DNA of 64,000 bases from DATBLE01 sp963764565 (GTDB lineage: Bacteria > Actinomycetota > Thermoleophilia > Gaiellales > Gaiellaceae). A program made the translations under genes and the position numbers. The notes under the pieces are model-generated. The model did no database searches. It was not told the DNA's origin and saw only the letters and a program-made list of their open reading frames with translations. Shown in pieces: positions 37,148-50,621 of the stretch (positions within the stretch are counted from its first letter, which is position 1; every line of letters starts with the position of its first letter). The stretch is from contig CAVXTD010000018.1 of assembly GCA_963764565.1 (NCBI GenBank), forward strand, positions 16,613-80,612, given 5' to 3'.

Positions 37148-37949
37148 GCAGGCGCCCCGTTCCCGGTGCCGGGAATCCCGGAGACCTTGGTCGGGACGCC
37201 GGCCGTGATCGCGTGCACGACCTCCTCCTGCGTCGTGTGCGGCACGCTCGTAGACGCCGACGTTCGCGGCCGAGGCGCAGGACGGTGATCCGGTGCGCGG
37301 TCTCGAAGACGTCGTGGAGGTTGTGCGAGATGAGGACGACCGCGAGCCCCTGCTCGGCGAGCCGCTTGACGAGCTGCGAGCACCTGCTCGGTCTGGGCGA
37401 CGCCGAGCGCGGCGGTCGGCTCGTCGAGGATGACGAGCCGCGAGTTCCACATCACCGCCCGGGCGACCGCGACCGACTGCCGCTGGCCGCCGGAGAGCGT
37501 CGCGACCGGCTGGCGGATCGAGCTGATCGTCGTCACCGCGCAGGCTCTTGAGCGTCTCGCTCGTCTTCGCCTCCATCGGCGGCTCCTGGAGCCGCTGGAA
37601 CCAGTCGTGCGCCTCGCGGCCGAGGTACATGTTCTGGACGACGTCGAGGTTGTCGCAGAGCGCGAGGTCCTGGTAGACGACCTCGATCCCGAGCTTCGCC
37701 GCGTCCTTCGGGCCGTGGATCGTCGACCGGCTTGCCGTCGAAGATGATCTCGCCGCCGTCCATCGGGTGGATGCCGGCGACGCACTTGATCAGCGTGGAC
37801 TTGCCGGCGCCGTTGTCGCCGACGAGCGCCATCACCTCGCCGCTGCGCACCTCGAAGTCGACGTCGGTCAGCGCCTGCACGGAGCCGAACGACTTGGTCA
37901 CTCCGCGGAGCTCGAGGAGGGGCGCGTCGCTCACGAGGGCGTGTCTCAT
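37144..37949 (-). CDS. xylG: Sugar ABC transporter ATPase, single-domain (frameshifted)
   Basis: This is a single ATP-binding domain of about 265 residues, whereas classical XylG/RbsA have two. It has Walker A VGDNGAGKS, the segment VYQDLALCDNLDVVQNMYLG after frame repair, signature LSGGQRQSVAVARAV, Walker B LVILDEPTAALG, and VVLISHN near the end. An extra G near 37724 and another near 37536 account for two of the breaks. ATG 37949 lies after a hairpin (37963-37988). It powers uptake with the permease and the binding protein. Confidence 0.85.
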
Positions 37950-37962
37950 ACCACAGAACGGA

Positions 37963-37988
37963 CGGAGGCGCCCGGGTGGGCGCCTCCG
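37963..37988 (-). terminator. Hairpin between binding-protein and ATPase genes
   Basis: CGGAGGCGCCC (37963-37973) and GGGCGCCTCCG (37978-37988) pair perfectly over 11 bases. It lies 20 bases after the binding-protein stop and before the ATPase. Hairpins there usually end most transcripts or protect the first gene's mRNA, so that the binding protein is made in excess over the pore. Confidence 0.75.
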
Positions 37989-38010
37989 TTCCGATCGTTC
38001 ATCGTGCGTA

Positions 38011-39084
38011 CTAGCAGAACTTCTTGAACTCGCCGTTGCAGATGTCGCCCTTCTTCAGGAAGCCGCCCGTGACGAGCAGCTTCCAGTTCGCCTTCGTGAT
38101 CGACTGCGGCGCGATCAGGTAGGCCGGCTCCTTCGCTGCGGCCCTTGGTGTTGACGGATCCCGTCGTCGGGGGCTTCTGGCCCTTGACGATCTTGATCGC
38201 CGCACCGCGCGGTTGCGGTCGCCAGCTTGCGGACGTCCTTGAACACCGTCATCGTCTGCCAGCCCGAGATGATGTTCTGCACGCCCTGGGTGGTGGCGTC
38301 CTGCCCGCTCAGCGGGATCGGATGCAGCTTGTGGGCCTTCAGCGCGACGACGACCGCGTTGGCGAGACCGTCGTTGGCCGCCGCGACCGCGTCGATCTTG
38401 TTGCTCGTCTTGACGAGCATCTGCTCGAAGATCGTCCCGGCCTTCTGGTTGTCCCAGCCGGGCACGAACTGCTGCGGGCCCTTCTTGAGGGTGCCGTTCT
38501 TGTACAGCGGGTTGAGGACCTGGTCGACGCCGCCCTTGAACAGGAACGAGTTCGCGTCCTCCTGGCCGCCCCAGAGCGAGGCGACGACCGGCTTCTTCGA
38601 GTACATGCCGTTCTTCTTCAGGCCGGCGACGACGCCCTTGCCCTGGAGCACGCCGACGGTGTGGCCGTCGAAGGACGCGTACAGGACGGCCGAGCCGCCC
38701 TCGACCTGGCGGTCGTAGTCGATCGACTTGACGCCCTTCGCAGCGGCCGCCTTCTCGATCGCGGCCGCGGAGCCGGAGTCGATCGGGGCGATGATCAGGA
38801 CCTTCGCGCCGTCGGAGACGCACTGGTCGGCCTGCGTCTTCTGCTTCTGCGGGTCACCCTGGGCGTTGACGACGCGCGCCGAGATGCCGGCGGCCTTGAA
38901 GGCCTTCTCCAGGTACGGCTTGTCGAACTGCTCCCAGCGGACCGAGGTCTTCGTGTCCGGCATCAGCCCGCAGGCCTGAATGCCTGCGTCGCTTCCCCGC
39001 CGTGGCGGTCGTGACCGCGACGGCGAGCCCGGCGACCGCGACGAGCAACCCGGCCGCGATCACCTTTCGAGAAACGTGCTTCAC
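38011..39084 (-). CDS. xylF: Xylose-type sugar-binding protein (frameshifted)
   Basis: This is about 355 residues. GTG 39084 follows an excellent ribosome site (GGAGGGAGGAGC). A signal peptide is clear: HVSRKVIAAGLLVAVAGLAVAVTTATAG. The mature protein has the type-1 fold of XylF: MPDTKTSVRWEQFDKPYLEKAF, DQCVSDGAKVLIIAPIDSGSA, SIDYDRQVEGGSAVLYASFDG, DAVAAANDGLANAVV and LSGQDATTQGVQNIISGWQTM. The C-terminus is DICNGEFKKFC. Breaks near 38990, 38215 and 38140. It delivers a pentose, probably xylose, to the transporter; the specificity is inferred from family and the divergent isomerase and kinase genes. Confidence 0.87.
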
Positions 39085-39245
39085 GTGCTCCTCCCTCCTA
39101 GCTGGTCTTACTGACAAGATCGTGCCTGCGCACTGCGCGTCGGGTTACGCGCGCAACAAGAGCGCCCGGCGCGGTGAAAGACTCGTCTATGTTCGAGCGT
39201 TAGTCAACCCGAACCCGCACGCGCTCCCGCTGTAGGCTCCGCCGC
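39085..39245. promoter_or_regulatory. Divergent control region of the xylose uptake and catabolic operons
   Basis: 161 bases separate the binding-protein start from the isomerase start, so both promoters lie here. On the minus strand GTTGACTAACGCTCG contains a TTGACT that could be a -35 element, and the stretch around CATAGACGAGTC is less GC-rich. No convincing operator palindrome was seen by eye and no regulator gene is adjacent. Confidence 0.35.
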
Positions 39246-40251
39246 GTGAAGACCAGCCTCGGCATCTGGGCCCTCGGCTCGATGGTCACGCGGTTCGTTC
39301 CGGGCGGCTACCAGCCGCAGCACGCGGCGGAGACCGACCGCACAGCGAGTCCGCCGCGCGGTCGAGGGTCTCGGCGACCTGATCGACGGCTACGAGTTCC
39401 ACTACCCGGCGGAGCTGAACGAGCAGAACGTGGACGAGATCCGCGAGGCGCTCGGGCCCGACCACGACATCTACTGCCTGGCGGGCGGCCTGCACCTCGA
39501 TCCGCGCTTCGGCAAGGGCGGCCTCGTCAACCCCGATCCGGACGTCCGCGCCGAGGCGGTGCGGATCGCCGTATGCCGGCGCCGAGCTCGCCGGGCAGCT
39601 CGGCGTGCCGATGATCGTCTGGCCCGGGATCGAGGGCTACAACTACCCGTTCCAGACGCCGTACGCCGACAGCTGGGCGTGGTTCGTCGACGGCCTCGCC
39701 GCGATCGCCGGGAAGCTCGCCGAGCACGGCCAGCCGCTGTGGCTCGAGCACAAGAACTCGGAGCCGGCGATGAAGATCCTGATGCGCAACATCGGGATGA
39801 CCCTGCACGTGATCCACAAGCTCCGCGAGCGCGGGCTGGACAACGTCAAGGTGAACATGGACTGGCAGCACCTGATCATGAACGGCGAGAACCTGGCCGA
39901 GTACGCGGCGCTGCTCGCCGCCGAGGGGCTGCTCGGCCACCAGCACGCGAACTCGGGCTGGGGCACCTTCGACGACGACAACATGGTCGGCGCGACCGCG
40001 TTCATGGAGACGCTCGAGCTCGCGGTCGAGTTCCGCCGCTGCGGGTACGGCTCGGACGGCGAGCGGCTCGGCTTCGACCTCTACCCGTACACCGAGGACG
40101 CGGTCGAGGCCGTCCGGCGCAGCGTCCTCCACTGGCGCTTCATCGACGGCGTCGCCGCGCGGATCGACGACGCGGCGCTCCGCGAGGCGCAGTCGCGCAA
40201 GGACGCGGTGCGCGCCTACGAGCTCGTGTACGCGGCCCTCGGCGCGTGTGA
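39246..40251 (+). CDS. Xylose-isomerase-like TIM-barrel sugar isomerase
   Basis: This is about 330 residues from ATG 39246 (MKTSLGIWALG). Metal-binding segments typical of xylose-isomerase-like barrels are LWLEHKNSEPAMK (Glu, Lys), NVKVNMDWQHL (Asp, His), LGHQHANSGWG (His) and LGFDLYPYTED (Asp). Breaks near 39345 and 39575. It is not a classical XylA by length. Its position just before xylulokinase and opposite a xylose-type transporter strongly suggests it converts the imported aldose to the ketose. The stop overlaps the kinase start (GTGA). Confidence 0.8.
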
Positions 40252-41644
40252 CGCTCGTGCGGCCTCGACGTCGGCACGACCGGCGTCAAGGCGGTCGCGA
40301 TCTCGCGAGACGGCGAGGTGCTCGCGCGGGCGGAGGAGGAGTACCCGCTCTCGATCCCGCAGCCCGGCTGGGCCGAGCAGGACCCGGAGGACTGGTGGCG
40401 CGCGAGCGAGCGGGCGCTGGCGGCGGTCGGCGCGGACGACGCCGCCTCGGTCGGGCTGACCGGGCCAGATGCACGGGCTCGTCCTGCTCGACGCCGCCGA
40501 CCGCGTGCTGCGCCCGGCGATCCTCTGGAACGACCAGCGCACGGCGGCCGAGTGCGCCGAGATCGAGGAGCGGATCGGCCTCGACGCGGCTGATCGAGCT
40601 GACCGGCAACCGCGCGCTGACCGGGTTCACGGCGCCGAAGCTCCTCTGGGTGCGCGCGCCACGAGCCCGAGGTCTGGGCGCAGGCCGCGCACATCCTGCT
40701 GCCGAAGGACTACGTGCGGCTGCGGCTGACCGGCGAGCGTGCGATCGACGCCGCCGAGGCCTCGGGGACGCTGCTCTTCGACGTCGCCGGCCGGCGCTGG
40801 AGCGACGAGGTCTGCGACGCGCTGGAGATCCCGGTCGAGTGGCTGCCGCCCGTGCACGAGTCGACGGAGATCGGCGGCGCCGGCGATCAGCAGGCGGGCG
40901 CGCTCGGTGTCGGCGTCGATCGGCCCGGCCCGCTCTCGGTCGTGCTCGGCACCTCGGGGGTCGTCTTCGCCGCGCTGCCCGGCTACCGAGCCGATCCGGA
41001 GGCCCGCGTGCACGTCTTCTGCCACGCCGTGCCCGGACACGTGGGAGGCGATGGGCGTGATGCTCTCCGCCGCCGGCTCGCTGCGCTGGCTGCGGGACGT
41101 CGTCGGCGAGGAGTACGAGGAGCTGACGCGCGAGGCCGCGCGCTGGCCCGCCGGGACCGAGGGGCTCACGTTCCTGCCGTACCTCCAGGGCGAGCGCACG
41201 CCGCACGCCGACCCGTCCGCTCGGGCCGTGTTCGAGGGACTGTCCCTCAGACATGACCGCGGCGCACTGGTCCGATCCGTCCTCGAGGGCGTCGCCTACG
41301 GGCTGCGCGACTCGCTCGAGCTGCTGCGCGAGCTCGGCGTGGAGCCCGAGGCCGGCCGCGCGTCGGGCGGCGGCGCGCGCAGCGAGCTCTGGCTGAAGAT
41401 CGTCGCCTCCGTGCTCGGCATCCCGATCGAGCGCACTGCGGTCGAGGAAGGGGCCGCCTACGGCGCGGCGCTGCTCGGCGGAGTCGCCGGCGGCATCTTC
41501 GCCGACGCGCACGAGGCGGTCGACGCCTGCGTGCGCGTCCGCGACACGGTCGATCCCGACCCCGCGTGGCAGCAGGTCTACGAGGACGGCTACCGGCGGT
41601 TCCGAGCCCTGTACCCGGCCCTACGACATCTGGAGGAGCAATGA
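40248..41644 (+). CDS. xylB: Xylulokinase (FGGY family, frameshifted)
   Basis: This is about 465 residues. GLDVGTTGVKAVAISRDGEVL forms the phosphate-1 loop. SVGLTGQMHGLVLLD and ILWNDQRTAAEC are xylulokinase signatures, where MHG contacts the ketose. LLPKDYVRLRLTGE, VVLGTSGVVFA and ASGGGARSELWLKIVASVLG mark the second actin-like domain and adenosine motif. Frame breaks near 40258, 40465 (an extra C before AGATG), 40590, 40660 and 41035. It phosphorylates xylulose to xylulose-5-phosphate. Its stop overlaps the SDR start (ATGA), so the isomerase, kinase and SDR are one operon. Confidence 0.88.
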
Positions 41645-42349
41645 CTCTCGAAGGCAAAGCGGCGTTCATCACCGGCGCGAGCCGCGGCATCGGCGCCGCG
41701 GTCGCCCGTTCACTCTCGGCGGCCGGCGTCTCGGTCGGACTCGCCTCGCGAAGCGGCGACGACCTCGGCCTCGAGCGCTCGTATCGGGCTCGCCTGCGAC
41801 GTCGCGCGACCCGGAGGAGGTGGACGCCGCCGTCGCGGCGACCGTCGAGCGATTCGGCCGGCTCGACATCCTCGTCGCGAACGCGGGCGTCGGCGCCTAC
41901 GGCCCGTTCCTCGACCTCTCGCGCGAGCACCTCGAGGAGATGATCGACGTCAACCTGAAGGGGACGCTGTACGCGGTGCGCGCAGCGCTGCCGCACCTGC
42001 TGAAGAGCGACGCCGCCGGACATCGTCACGCTCGCCTCCGAGGCCGGCCGTCGCGGCCTGCCGTACGAGGCCGTCTACTGCGCGTCGAAGTTCGGCCAGG
42101 TCGGCTTCACGCGTGCGCTCGACCACGAGCTGCGCGAGAAGGGCGTCCGCTGCACGAACGTCTGCCCCGGCGGCGTGGCGACCGACTTCGCGCTCGACGA
42201 GCGGCCGCGGCCGGACGCCGGACGCCCTCCCGGGGATGATGACCGCCGAGGACGTGGCCGAGGTGGTCATGTTCGTGATCACGCGGCCGCGCAACCACCG
42301 CATCCTCGAGACCGCGCTCCGGCCGATGACGGAGACGAGCTGGGGATGA
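41641..42349 (+). CDS. Short-chain dehydrogenase/reductase (frameshifted)
   Basis: This is about 234 residues with classical SDR landmarks: FITGASRGIGAAVARSL, CDVRDPEEVDAAV, ILVANAGVGAYGPFL, IVTLASEAGRRG with Ser, the Tyr-Lys pair YEAVYCASKFGQVGF, and NVCPGGVATDFA. Frame breaks near 41788, 42015 and 42225. It is the last gene of the xylose operon and may reduce or oxidise a pentose derivative. Its stop TGA overlaps a half copy of the GTGTCTGACA repeat. Confidence 0.85.
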
Positions 42350-42424
42350 GTGTCTGACAGCTCGGTTCCACTGAACTCGCCGGCGCTGCGAGCACGCATC
42401 GGCGCGTGCCATGAACTGTCTGAC
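42349..42424. repeat. Two half copies of the GTGTCTGAC repeat upstream of aconitase
   Basis: AGTGTCTGACA begins at 42349 and ACTGTCTGACC at about 42416, both on the plus strand, without their complementary arms. They resemble decayed copies of the palindrome at 31554. The remaining bases to 42481 hold no gene; the aconitase promoter must be here. Confidence 0.5.
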
Positions 42425-42481
42425 CCGCTCAGTGCAAACGGTCGCGAGCGGCGGATGCTGGCCGTTTGATGAAATAGGGGC

Positions 42482-45219
<2,738 letters not shown>

Positions 45220-45237
45220 AAGGCCCATACTCACGCC

Positions 45238-46869
45238 GTGGAGAGCCGCTGGCGCACCCTTGTCGACGCCGGGATCGCCGTCACCTCCGAGCTCTCGCTC
45301 GACGCCGTCCTCCAGAAGATCGTCGAGGCGGCCGCGCAGCTGACGGGTGCCCGCTACGCGGCGCTCGGCGTGATCGATCCCGCCGGCCGCGCGCTCGAGC
45401 AGTTCCTGACCACCGGCATCGATCCCGAGACCCGCGAGCGGATCGGCGAACTTCCCCACGGCCGGGGGATCCTCGGCCTGCTGATCGAGGATGCGAAGAC
45501 ACTGCGCCTCCACGACCTGACCGCCCACCCGCGCTCGGTCGGCTTCCCGCCGCACCATCCTCAGATGAAGGGGTTCCTCGGCGTGCCGATCGTGCTCCGA
45601 GGCGTCGCGTACGGCAACCTCTATCTGACGGAGAAGGAGGGCGGGGGGGACTTCACGAGCGAGGACGAGGAGCTGACGACCCTCCTCGCGGCGCAGGCCG
45701 CGGTCGCGATCGAGAACGCCAGGCTGTACGAGTCGGCGACCCGGTGGCTGAGCCAGCTCGAGTCGCTGACCGAGATCGGAAACGCGATGGCGGGCGAGAC
45801 CGAGCTCGAGCCGTTGCTCGAGCTGATCGCAACGCGGCTGCAGACGCTGATCGGCGCCGAGCTCGTCGTGATCTCGCTGCCTGGCACCGGCGGCGACCTC
45901 CGCATCGCCGCCGCCGCCGGCTCCAAGGCGGATGGGCTTCTCGGCACGATCGCTCGTCTCGCAGCGGCTCGAAGAGCGGGCGCGTCCTCGACCGCCGCCG
46001 CAGCGAGCGCGTCGACTCGACGCTCGAGGATCTCGAGGTCGACCAGGAGATCGCCCGGCAGCTGGGCCTGCGCTCCGGCCTGTTCGTCCCGCTGATCGTC
46101 GCCGACCGGGCGATCGGCGTGATCGCCGCGCACAACCGGCTGGGCGTCGATCCGCGGTTCACCGACGAGGAGCTCCGCCTGACCGAGACGTTCGCCGCCC
46201 GCGCCGCGGTCGCGGTCGATCTGACCGACCGGGTCGCCCGCAACTCGCTGCGCCGGGTGATGGAAGGCCAGGAGTTCGAGCGCCGGCGACTCGCCCGCGA
46301 GCTGCACGACGAGACGGGCCAGGCGCTGACCTCGATCCTGCTCGGTCTCAAGCGGGTCGAGGAGGCACCGTCGAAGGAGGGGGCGCGCAGGCCGCCGCGG
46401 CCTCCGCGAGCAGATCGTCCAGACGCTCCAGAGCGTGCGCCGCCTCGCGGTCGAGCTGCGCCCGAAGGCGCTCGACGACTTCGGGCTCGTCCCGGCCCTC
46501 GAGCGGCTCAGCGAGGCGTTCACCGAGGCGACCGGGATCGCCGTCGACGTCCAGGCGAATCTCGACTCGGTCACGGCTCCCCGCCGAGGTCGAGACCGCC
46601 CTCTACCGCATCGTCCAGGAGGCGCTGACGAACATCGCGAAGCACGCCGAGCGCTTCGCGGGTGAGCGTCGTCGTGACCAGGCGAGAGGATGTCGTGATG
46701 GCCGTCGTCGAGGACGACGGCAAGGGCTTCGGCGCCGACGGGGGCGACGGGCGAAGGGCTCGGCCTCGTCGGCATGAAGGAACGGGTCGGGCTCCTCGAC
46801 GGTAGGCTCGCGATCGAGTCGACCGAGGGGGCGGGAACGGCGGTCGTGGCCGAGGTGCCGTTGCGATGA
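45238..46869 (+). CDS. Two-GAF sensor histidine kinase (DevS/NarX-like HisKA_3; frameshifted)
   Basis: This is about 540 residues. Two GAF domains come first: ALGVIDPAGRALEQFLTTGI and FLGVPIVLRGVAYGNLYLTEK in the first, then LRSGLFVPLIVADRAIGVIAAHN in the second. The HisKA_3 phosphoacceptor helix is RLARELHDETGQALTSILLG (His). LYRIVQEALTNIAKHA is the N-box and DDGKGFG with GLGLVGMKERVGLLDG the G-boxes of the ATPase. No membrane segment, so it senses a cytosolic cue; the family binds heme, O2/NO or ligands through GAF. Breaks near 45955, 46395, 46575 and 46670. The stop overlaps the response regulator. Confidence 0.87.
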
Positions 46870-47528
46870 CGAAGACGAAGGGACGATCCGGGTTCTGATC
46901 GTCGACGACCATGCGGTCGTCCGCTCGGGCCTGCACCTGCTGCTCGACGCCGAGGACGACATCGAGGTGGTCGGCGAGGCCGGCGACGTCAAGGAGGCCG
47001 TCTTCGAGGCGCGCGAGAAGAAGCCCGACGTCGTGCTGATGGACGTGGTCATGCCCGGCCAGAGCGGGATCGAGGGCGTTCCGCAGGTGCTGAAGGAGGC
47101 GCCCGAACTCGCGGGTGCTCGTGCTGTCGATGCAGGACGATCCCCGCTACGTCCGCGAGGCGTTCGCGGCCGGCGCATCCGGCTACGTGCTCAAGGAGGC
47201 GGCCGACGCGGAGGTCGTCGCCGCCGTGCGCGAGGTCGCGGCCGGCGGCCGCTACGTGCACCCCGCGCTCGGCGCACGGCTCGTCGCCGCCGACGCCGAG
47301 GCGAAGGCCCGCGAGGACGCCGACCCGCTCTCCGAGCGCGAGCGCGAAGTGATGCGGCTGCTCGCCCTCGGGCACACGAACCAGGAGATCGCGAAGATGC
47401 TCTACATCTCGGTGCGCACGGCCGAGACGCACCGCGCGCACATCATGCAGAAGCTCCGGCTGTCGACGAGAGCCGAGCTCGTGCGCTACGCGATCGAGCA
47501 GGGCCTGCTCGAGCCGCCGGCCGAGTAG
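46866..47528 (+). CDS. NarL/FixJ-family response regulator
   Basis: This is about 219 residues from ATG 46866. Receiver: VLIVDDHAVVRSGLHLLLD (acidic pair), DVVLMDVVMPGQSG (phospho-acceptor Asp), VLSMQDDPRYV and GYVLKEA (Lys). LuxR-type output: LSEREREVMRLLALGHTNQE followed by ISVRTAETHRAHIMQKL. Breaks near 46885 and 47115. It is the partner of the GAF kinase just upstream and overlaps it. Confidence 0.9.
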
Positions 47529-47556
47529 GCCGCGCTACCCGAGCCGGTCCGTGCTG

Positions 47557-48227
47557 CTACGGCTGCTTGTGCCAGGCGAGCAGCCGGCCGCTGCCTGGTC
47601 GCCGTCCTCCTCGCGCCAGCGAGCTTCGACGAACCGAGACGACGCCGGGAACCCGCTGGACGAAAGCGGGGATCAGCTCGGCGTCGGCCTTCGTCTCGAC
47701 CTCGCCGGCCAGGCGCACCTCGCCGCCGTCGACCTTGACGTCGATCGACTCGGGCGCAAGCCAGAGCGTCGCCGGATCACGTCCTCGCGGATCTCCCGCC
47801 CGATCTCCTCGTCGGAGCGGACGAACGCCCGCACCAGATCGGCGCGTGTGACGATCCCGATCAGCTTCCCGTCGTCGTCGACGACCGGCAGGCGGTTGAC
47901 CGCCTCGTCGATCATCCGGTTCGCCGCCTCGCTGACGTGCGCTTGGGCCGATCGTGGCCGCCGGCGCCGACATCGCCTCACCGACGGTCCGCGCGTCGAG
48001 CTTCAGATCGAAGTCGGTCTCGGGCATCGAGAGCAGCCGCTCGAGACAGCCCTTTCGCTGGTACGCCGCGCTCCTTGAAGAGAATGTCCCCCTCGGAGAG
48101 CACACCGACCACGTGGATCGTCGGCGTCGACGACCGGGATACCCGAGATCCGGTGCCGGGCGAGGAGCTCGGCCGCCTCTTTCAAAGGCGTGTCGGACCG
48201 CACGGTCCGGAGCTCTTTTGTCATCAC
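47557..48227 (-). CDS. CBS-pair protein with a C-terminal BON domain (frameshifted)
   Basis: This is about 222 residues. The first CBS motif has ELRTVRSDTPLKEAAELLAR and ISGIPVVDADD. The second has HVSEAANRMIDEAVNRLPVV and LIGIVTRADLVRAF. A BON-type segment (SIDVKVDGGEVRLAGEVETK, IPAFVQRVPGVVSV) ends the protein. CBS pairs bind adenosine nucleotides and BON domains bind membranes, so it may regulate a membrane process by energy charge. Breaks near 48110 and 47955-47760. It lies downstream of the P-type ATPase on the same strand. Confidence 0.8.
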
Positions 48228-48276
48228 ATCTGGACTCTCATCTCAGCCTCCTTGGGCGAGCGGGGACGGCGCATGG

Positions 48277-48589
48277 TCAGTGCACCAAGCTCCGGGCAAG
48301 CACGTGGACACGAGGAGGGCCGGCCCCGACGTCGCGAAGGAAGATCGCCTGCGAGCCGGCGAGCTCGAGCACCACGCACCGCTCGCCGGCGAGGAGCTCG
48401 TCGTCGGACTGACGACGCGAACGCCTGCGACCTCGTCCGGGGGGATCGACAACGCGACCTGGACACCGTTGGCCGGGTCGCGCCCGACGAGCCGGATGCC
48501 CTCGTCGCCGGCTCGAAGCCGGCCGACGAAGTGGCCGCGAACACCCTTCCGCCGCCAGGCAACCTTCTCCACGAGGGTCTCCCTCATGC
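48277..48589 (-). CDS. Small protein of unknown function after the P-type ATPase
   Basis: This is about 104 residues. ATG 48589 overlaps the ATPase stop (ATGA). The reconstructed sequence runs VEKVAWRRKGVRGHFVGRLR, GIRLVGRDPANGVQVALSIP and, after one break near 48425, DELLAGERCVVLELAGSQAI. It looks like a small beta-rich domain. I recognise no family. Translational coupling suggests a function with the metal pump. Confidence 0.5.
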
Positions 48590-50617
48590 GTGCACTCTGG
48601 CCGCGCGACAGCCGAATGCCATCGGGGCGGCCGCGGAACATCGTGCGGAAACCCCGCAACCGCTTCCGTGCGGGCACCGATGGTCGCAGGCCGGCCTCCG
48701 CGGATCCTGAGAGCCGCAGGGCGCCGCGTCCGGGCGGGCCTCCCGCCCCGCACAGCTCATGCACCCGCAGCGCGCGCAGGGCGTTCAGGATCACGGCGAC
48801 GTCGATCGCCTCCTGGAGCAGGGCGCCCGCGATCGGGACGAGCAGCCCGACGGCGGCGAAGCCCATCGCCACGACGCTCAGGCCGATGCCGACGAGCACG
48901 CTCTGCTTCGCGATGCCCAGCGAGCGGCGGCCGACGCGAACCGCGTCGGCGACCCGGTCGATCCGGTCGACGACGATGACGGCGTCGGCGGTCTCGGAGG
49001 AGACGGTCGCGCCGGCGGTGCCCATCGCGATCCCGACGTCGGCGAGCGCGAGCGCAGGCGCGTCGTTGATTCCGTCGCCGACCATGATCACCGGGCGCAG
49101 CTCGGGGCGCGCCTGCATCGCGCGGACGACCTCGAGCTTCTCCTCGGGCGAGAGGTCGGAGTAGACGGCGGTCGAGTGCCGAGTCTGCCGGCCGACCTCG
49201 TCCCCGACCGAGGCCTGGTCGCCGGTGACCATCGCCACGTGAGCGATTCCCGCCCGTCTGAGCTGCGGCGATCAAGTCGCCGGCGCTCCTCGCGCAGGCG
49301 GTCGGCCATCACGATCGCCCCGGCGGCCCGGCCGTCGACCGCGACCGCGACCGTCGCCCGGCCCGGATACGCGCCGGTGTCCCAGCGACGGACCGTCCGG
49401 CTGGTGCCCGCGCGGGCGGAGCCACGTCTCGCTGCCCACGGCGACGCGACGGCCGGCGACGATTCCGGCGATTCCGCGGCCCGGCTCCTCGACGACATCG
49501 GCCGGGAAGTCGAGCGCGAGCCCGCGCTCGACGCGCCTCGTGGACGAGCGCCTCCGCCAGGGGATGTGCGGAGAGCTGGTCGAGCGAGGCGGCGAGACGG
49601 ACGATCTCGTCCGAGCCGATGCCGTCGGGGGACGAGGACGTGCTCGATCGCAGGCGTGCCGAGCGTCAGCGTGCCGGTCTTGTCGAGCAGCACGGTCCGT
49701 GCCTCGCCGAGCTGCTCGATCACGCCGCCGCCCTTGACGATCACTCCCGCGCGAGCTGCTCGCGAGATGCCGGAGATCAGCGCGATCGGCGCCGCGAGGA
49801 TCAGCGGGCACGGAGTGGCGACGACGAAGACCGCGAGCGCGCGGACCGGATCGCCGGACAGGCTCCAGGCGAGTGCGGCGACCGCAGCGGTCAGCGGCAG
49901 GAAGAAGATGGCGTATCGGTCGGCGAGACGGACGAACGGCGCCTGCTGGGACTCCGCCTCCCGGACGAGCCGGACGAGGGCGGCGTAGGCGCTCTCGGCG
50001 GCCGCCCTGGTCGCGCGCAGCTCGAACGCCTCGCCGGCGTTGGCGGTGCCGCTGCGGACGGGGCTGCCGCGCGGGTGGACGACCGGCAGCGGCTCGCCGG
50101 TCAGGCTCGACTCGTCGAGCACCGCCTCGCCGCTGCTCGACCACGCCGTCCGCGGGCAGCGACCTCGCCCGCCCGGACGACGACGACATCGCCGACCGCG
50201 ACGTCCTCGACGGGCACCTCGTCGACCGTGCCGTCGGCGACGGCGCAGTGGGCGATGCGCGGTGCCCGCGCGACGAGCGCGGTCAGCTCGCGCCGGGCGC
50301 GGCCGCGACGCGACCTCCTCCAGCGCGTTCCCCCCGGCGAGCATCAGCGCGACCACGGCGCCGGCCGCCCACTCCCGCAGGCCGAGCGCACCGGCGATCG
50401 CGACCAGCGCGATCGCGTCGACGCCGACGTCACGCCGGAGCAGCGACCGCAGGACCGACCAGACCAGCGGGACGAGGACCAGCACGGTGCCTCCCCCGAG
50501 GACGGCATCGCCGGCGCGGGGCAGACCGGCGAGGTGAAGTCCGCCGCCGGCGCCGATGGCGGCCAGGCAGGCCAGTGCGAGTAGAGCCCGCTCGCCGCGC
50601 ATCGCGCCGAGCTTCAT
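48586..50617 (-). CDS. Heavy-metal P1B-type ATPase (frameshifted)
   Basis: This is about 675 residues without an N-terminal metal-binding domain. The membrane metal motif is VVATPCPLILAAPIALISG (TPC type). The actuator loop has DESSLTGEPLPV, the phosphorylation motif is LLDKTGTLTLG, then MVTGDQ and MVGDGINDAPALALADVGIAM in the P domain, and two final helices. At least six frame breaks lie between 50340 and 49260. It exports a divalent or soft metal; the ion cannot be decided from this motif alone. Start ATG 50617 is four bases after the acyl-CoA synthetase stop, so they share an operon. Confidence 0.87.
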
Positions 50618-50621
50618 GCCC

